Shown piece after piece: positions 61,601 through 64,000 of a stretch of 64,000 nucleotides of DNA. Source of the stretch: Aspidiotus rigidus. Its lineage: Eukaryota > Arthropoda > Insecta > Hemiptera > Diaspididae. Below the pieces are notes generated by a model that saw only the letters and a program-made list of their open reading frames with translations, did not search any database and was not told the origin of the DNA. Where the stretch lies: assembly GCA_035079385.1 (NCBI GenBank), contig JAVHKY010000029.1, positions 3,224,001-3,288,000 of the forward strand. Reading direction: 5' to 3'. Position 1 is the first letter of the stretch. Each line of letters opens with the position of its first letter. The translations under genes and the position numbers were made by a program.

Positions 61601-62081
61601 AGGAACTTCGACCGGAGCTGTCCACGCCAAACAAGTACCAGCAATTAAACCTCCAAAAGTAGCTGCAATTCAACAATAAAATGAATTATCGTCATCAATT
61701 CGACAGATTTGAAAACAATCTCTTTTAGGTCATAAATATTACCTATAAGAGCTGCAACATACTGCGGAAATCTCTTGGCTGACGACAGACTAGGTTGGGA
61801 TACCAAAACTTGTTGACTGATATTAATTTTTTCGGAAACCATGGTATTGGCGAGTAATAAAGGTGATTTTTCCTGTAACACAAGACGAAAAACGTTTTGA
61901 TTTCTTTAATACAAAATACTGCGTTATGAATGGGACTGTTTAATCCGTACGACAAACAGTAAGTCATATAATTCTAGTAGTGTTTAAACAAAAATTAATA
62001 TCTTACGGTGTGAGTAGCATTGTTTTCATAATTAATACTTTTATGATTACTATCCGACGATGATGTGTTCGAATTACTCAT
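58651..62081 (-). CDS. Tret1-like: Facilitated trehalose/sugar transporter (Tret1-like), 530 aa, seven exons
   Basis: Exons: 62081-62007, 61872-61743, 61662-61403, 61330-61154, 61073-60873, 59769-59626 and 59256-58651. All are joined by GT-AG introns in consistent phase, giving a complete 1593-nt frame. The N-terminal ~65 residues are Ser/Asn-rich and cytosolic. Twelve membrane segments follow, with the sugar-porter signatures of the major facilitator superfamily: DLVGRKG (loop 2-3), GRFLTGVATG and AEIAEKEIRG (TM4 and loop 4-5), VPETPYF (end of TM6), QQFSGCNAV (TM7), DRLGRR (loop 8-9), GPIPWMLMAEIFP (TM10) and PETKGKTLLE (after TM12). These are typical of insect Tret1 and related porters, which move trehalose or hexoses across the plasma membrane down a gradient. 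Which sugar is carried cannot be read from sequence. The largest intron (1.1 kb) contains a small ORF noted under findings. No degradation is seen. Confidence 0.93.
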
Positions 62082-64000
62082 TGCGATTATCGAGTAACAA
62101 AACGGCAGGGGGTCGCAACAACGCTCGAAATATTGAGCAAGTTTAGACGACGAATTAATGAAGGAAATAATTAAGTGTATTAATGTGAAGGAAATTCATA
62201 AAGACGTAAGAGAAAAACTTGACACTTCGAAACTTCACGAGATCGTTGGTGGTAACGAATTAGGATGATCTGAGTGCACGAAAAATAATTATTGTGTTTT
62301 TCTCGAAAACGAGGCAACAGTTTTACGAGTCTAACTGATAAGAACTGATACCACAACGGATGAAAGCGATGAGTGTGTGCGCAGTGCGCACGCACGATAA
62401 CAGATAAATTTTGTTTCTGACTACTACTTACTACTTTCTTTATTACTTCGACCTAATTGACATGACCCATAACCAAAACAAATATAATTGGAACATAATT
62501 ATTTGTAGGTATGTGCCGCAAATACACGTGCCATTTATTAGAATAGAAAAAGAGGTTACATTTTGATCAGACTCGAAAAATGTGAATAACAATTGAAACC
62601 AGAGTATAGGTGATGTTTGATACTCTTCTCCTGTAGGTAATTAATATGAAGTGTTTTTTATGTTTTATTTCACCGTACATCTTTCTATTTTTGGTTAGGT
62701 ATACCAAGGTAAGATATAATTCTTTCAACTATTCGATAGGATTGGAATCATAAAAATTAAAAACGCGAATCGCACCTATTATTCGAATTGGAAAAACTAT
62801 AGTATGTATATTTTTTTGAAAAAGATCCAAAAATTCATTTTGATTAGGTGGATTTTTTGAATTTTTAGTGCTCATTTCAAATTCTTATTCCCATTTTACG
62901 GGAAAATTAGAGAATTGATTTACACTTTTTTATTTTGTTTTTCAAAAATTAATAATGTAAAATTATGATTATATAAATGTATTTCATACGCTAACTTGAT
63001 TTCCAAAGAATTGAGTCATACGTGGTATAAATAGTATAGGTAGGTAATTGAGGACCTATCTGTACGAAGGGCGTCCGTGAAGAAAAATTCATTACAGAAA
63101 AATCAGTTTGAAGTTTCAGTTCAAAATATCTCCGCAACAACGAGTTTAATAAAAAAAAATGGTAAAGATGAAAATTGAAGAGCAACTCTTCTTCTATAAG
63201 AAACGATAATCACATTTTGAATACATCCAGAAACAAACAAAGTAGAGATCATTGAAGATATGATAACGGACGCCCTTCTTGCTGAGACGGAAAAAATTGT
63301 GGGTTTGAAAAAAAAAAAAAAAAAAATTTATAAAAGATAGTTTATGATCTGAAACGTACGAAAATCGAGGTCTTCGCAAAAAGGGCGTCCGTCAGACGAA
63401 CGCCCTTTGTAGAGATAGGCCTCCAATAAGAAAGGAGGCGCAAAAAAAAAAAAATTATGAAAACATTGGATCATACATTAGGTATTATATTTTTGGGCGT
63501 TTGTAAAGCGAAATGCAAAGTACAGATAAAATATCAATCTTGATCATATCAATACATTGTTCTCGATTTTATCATTATTAATCTCAATCGTTTCTTGAAT
63601 TAATACCTATTGATTCTATTATACAGGCAAAGTAGGTCAAGGTCATTGATGATGACGTCCTAACGCGTCACGTTATGTGACGCAGATTTCTGACTATAAC
63701 CACCAGCACGAAGATATACAGGTGCAAAAATTTATCTACTTCATAGAAAATCCCATCTCAACTCAAAATTTTGCTACACGGACTTTTCCATAAGAAAAAA
63801 AATTGAATTTGATCATTTGTTCATACTTGCGAAAAAAGAAGAAGGAATATATGTTTGAAACAAAAATACATTTTCATATACTTTGGAAACTTCTACATCC
63901 TCATTCTCAACGTTCAATTCTTCATTTATTTCTAGTTCTGAATTTTGACAAATGAATGGTCGGATAGGAAAAGGGCCTTAACACAAAAAGTAGTTTTTGA
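62082..64000. other. 5' flank of the sugar transporter
   Basis: Apart from the GGGCGTCCGT cluster, no gene or element is recognised. Confidence 0.4.
63066..63420. repeat. GGGCGTCCGT inverted motif cluster
   Basis: GAAGGGCGTCCGTGA near 63066 faces AACGGACGCCCTTCT near 63266, a likely TIR pair of about 210 bp. A further GGGCGTCCGTCAGACGAACGCCC hairpin core lies near 63383-63410. Confidence 0.45.

Noticed and set aside
1..64000. tRNA, rRNA, CRISPR arrays
   Set aside because: None was recognised; tandem arrays here lack CRISPR repeat-spacer structure and the genome is eukaryotic.

Overview
The window is insect nuclear DNA: AT-rich, intron-containing and crowded with decayed transposons. A muscle Zasp/PDZ-LIM gene and a trehalose-transporter-type sugar porter point to an insect. 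An intronless amino-acid transporter and many lineage-restricted secreted proteins would suit a sap-feeding hemipteran such as a mealybug or scale insect, but that placement is an inference. No prokaryotic, organellar or viral features were seen.

Layout. 4.5-19.8 kb, plus strand: six 3' exons of a Zasp-like gene, recognised by its Zasp motif, with one GC-AG intron and a possible intron-retention C-terminus. Inside its last intron, on the minus strand, lies a two-exon secreted-protein gene (13.0-16.3 kb). 25.4-31.9 kb, minus strand: a paralogue of that gene with a 6-kb intron, which itself holds a same-strand single-ORF secreted protein of 313 aa. 39.5-40.8 kb, minus: an intronless AAAP/SLC36-type amino-acid transporter. 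51.9-52.1 kb, minus: a lone signal-anchor exon ending in a strong donor. 58.7-62.1 kb, minus: a complete seven-exon sugar (Tret1-like) transporter of 530 aa.

The rest is repeats. Penelope-like retroelements with GIY-YIG tails lie at 10.3-12.1, 42.1-42.8 and 53.7-56.2 kb. LINE pieces lie at 2.4, 17.6-18.7, 29.3-29.9 and 34.3-34.6 kb. A chromodomain-less integrase-type fragment lies near 14 kb. Several short terminal-inverted-repeat elements are present, three with recognisable target duplications. A dispersed 45-bp minisatellite sits between interleaved inverted motifs, densest at 37.1-38.7 kb. A diverged satellite of about 140 bp fills 46.2-49.6 kb.

The main novelty candidate is the pair of paralogous secreted genes. 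They share intron position and phase, a two-cysteine core, and a short W-x-x-Y-[LV] motif in otherwise divergent disordered tails. I do not recognise the family. All exon joins were deduced by eye from splice signals and reading frame; no alignment, transcript or database search was possible.
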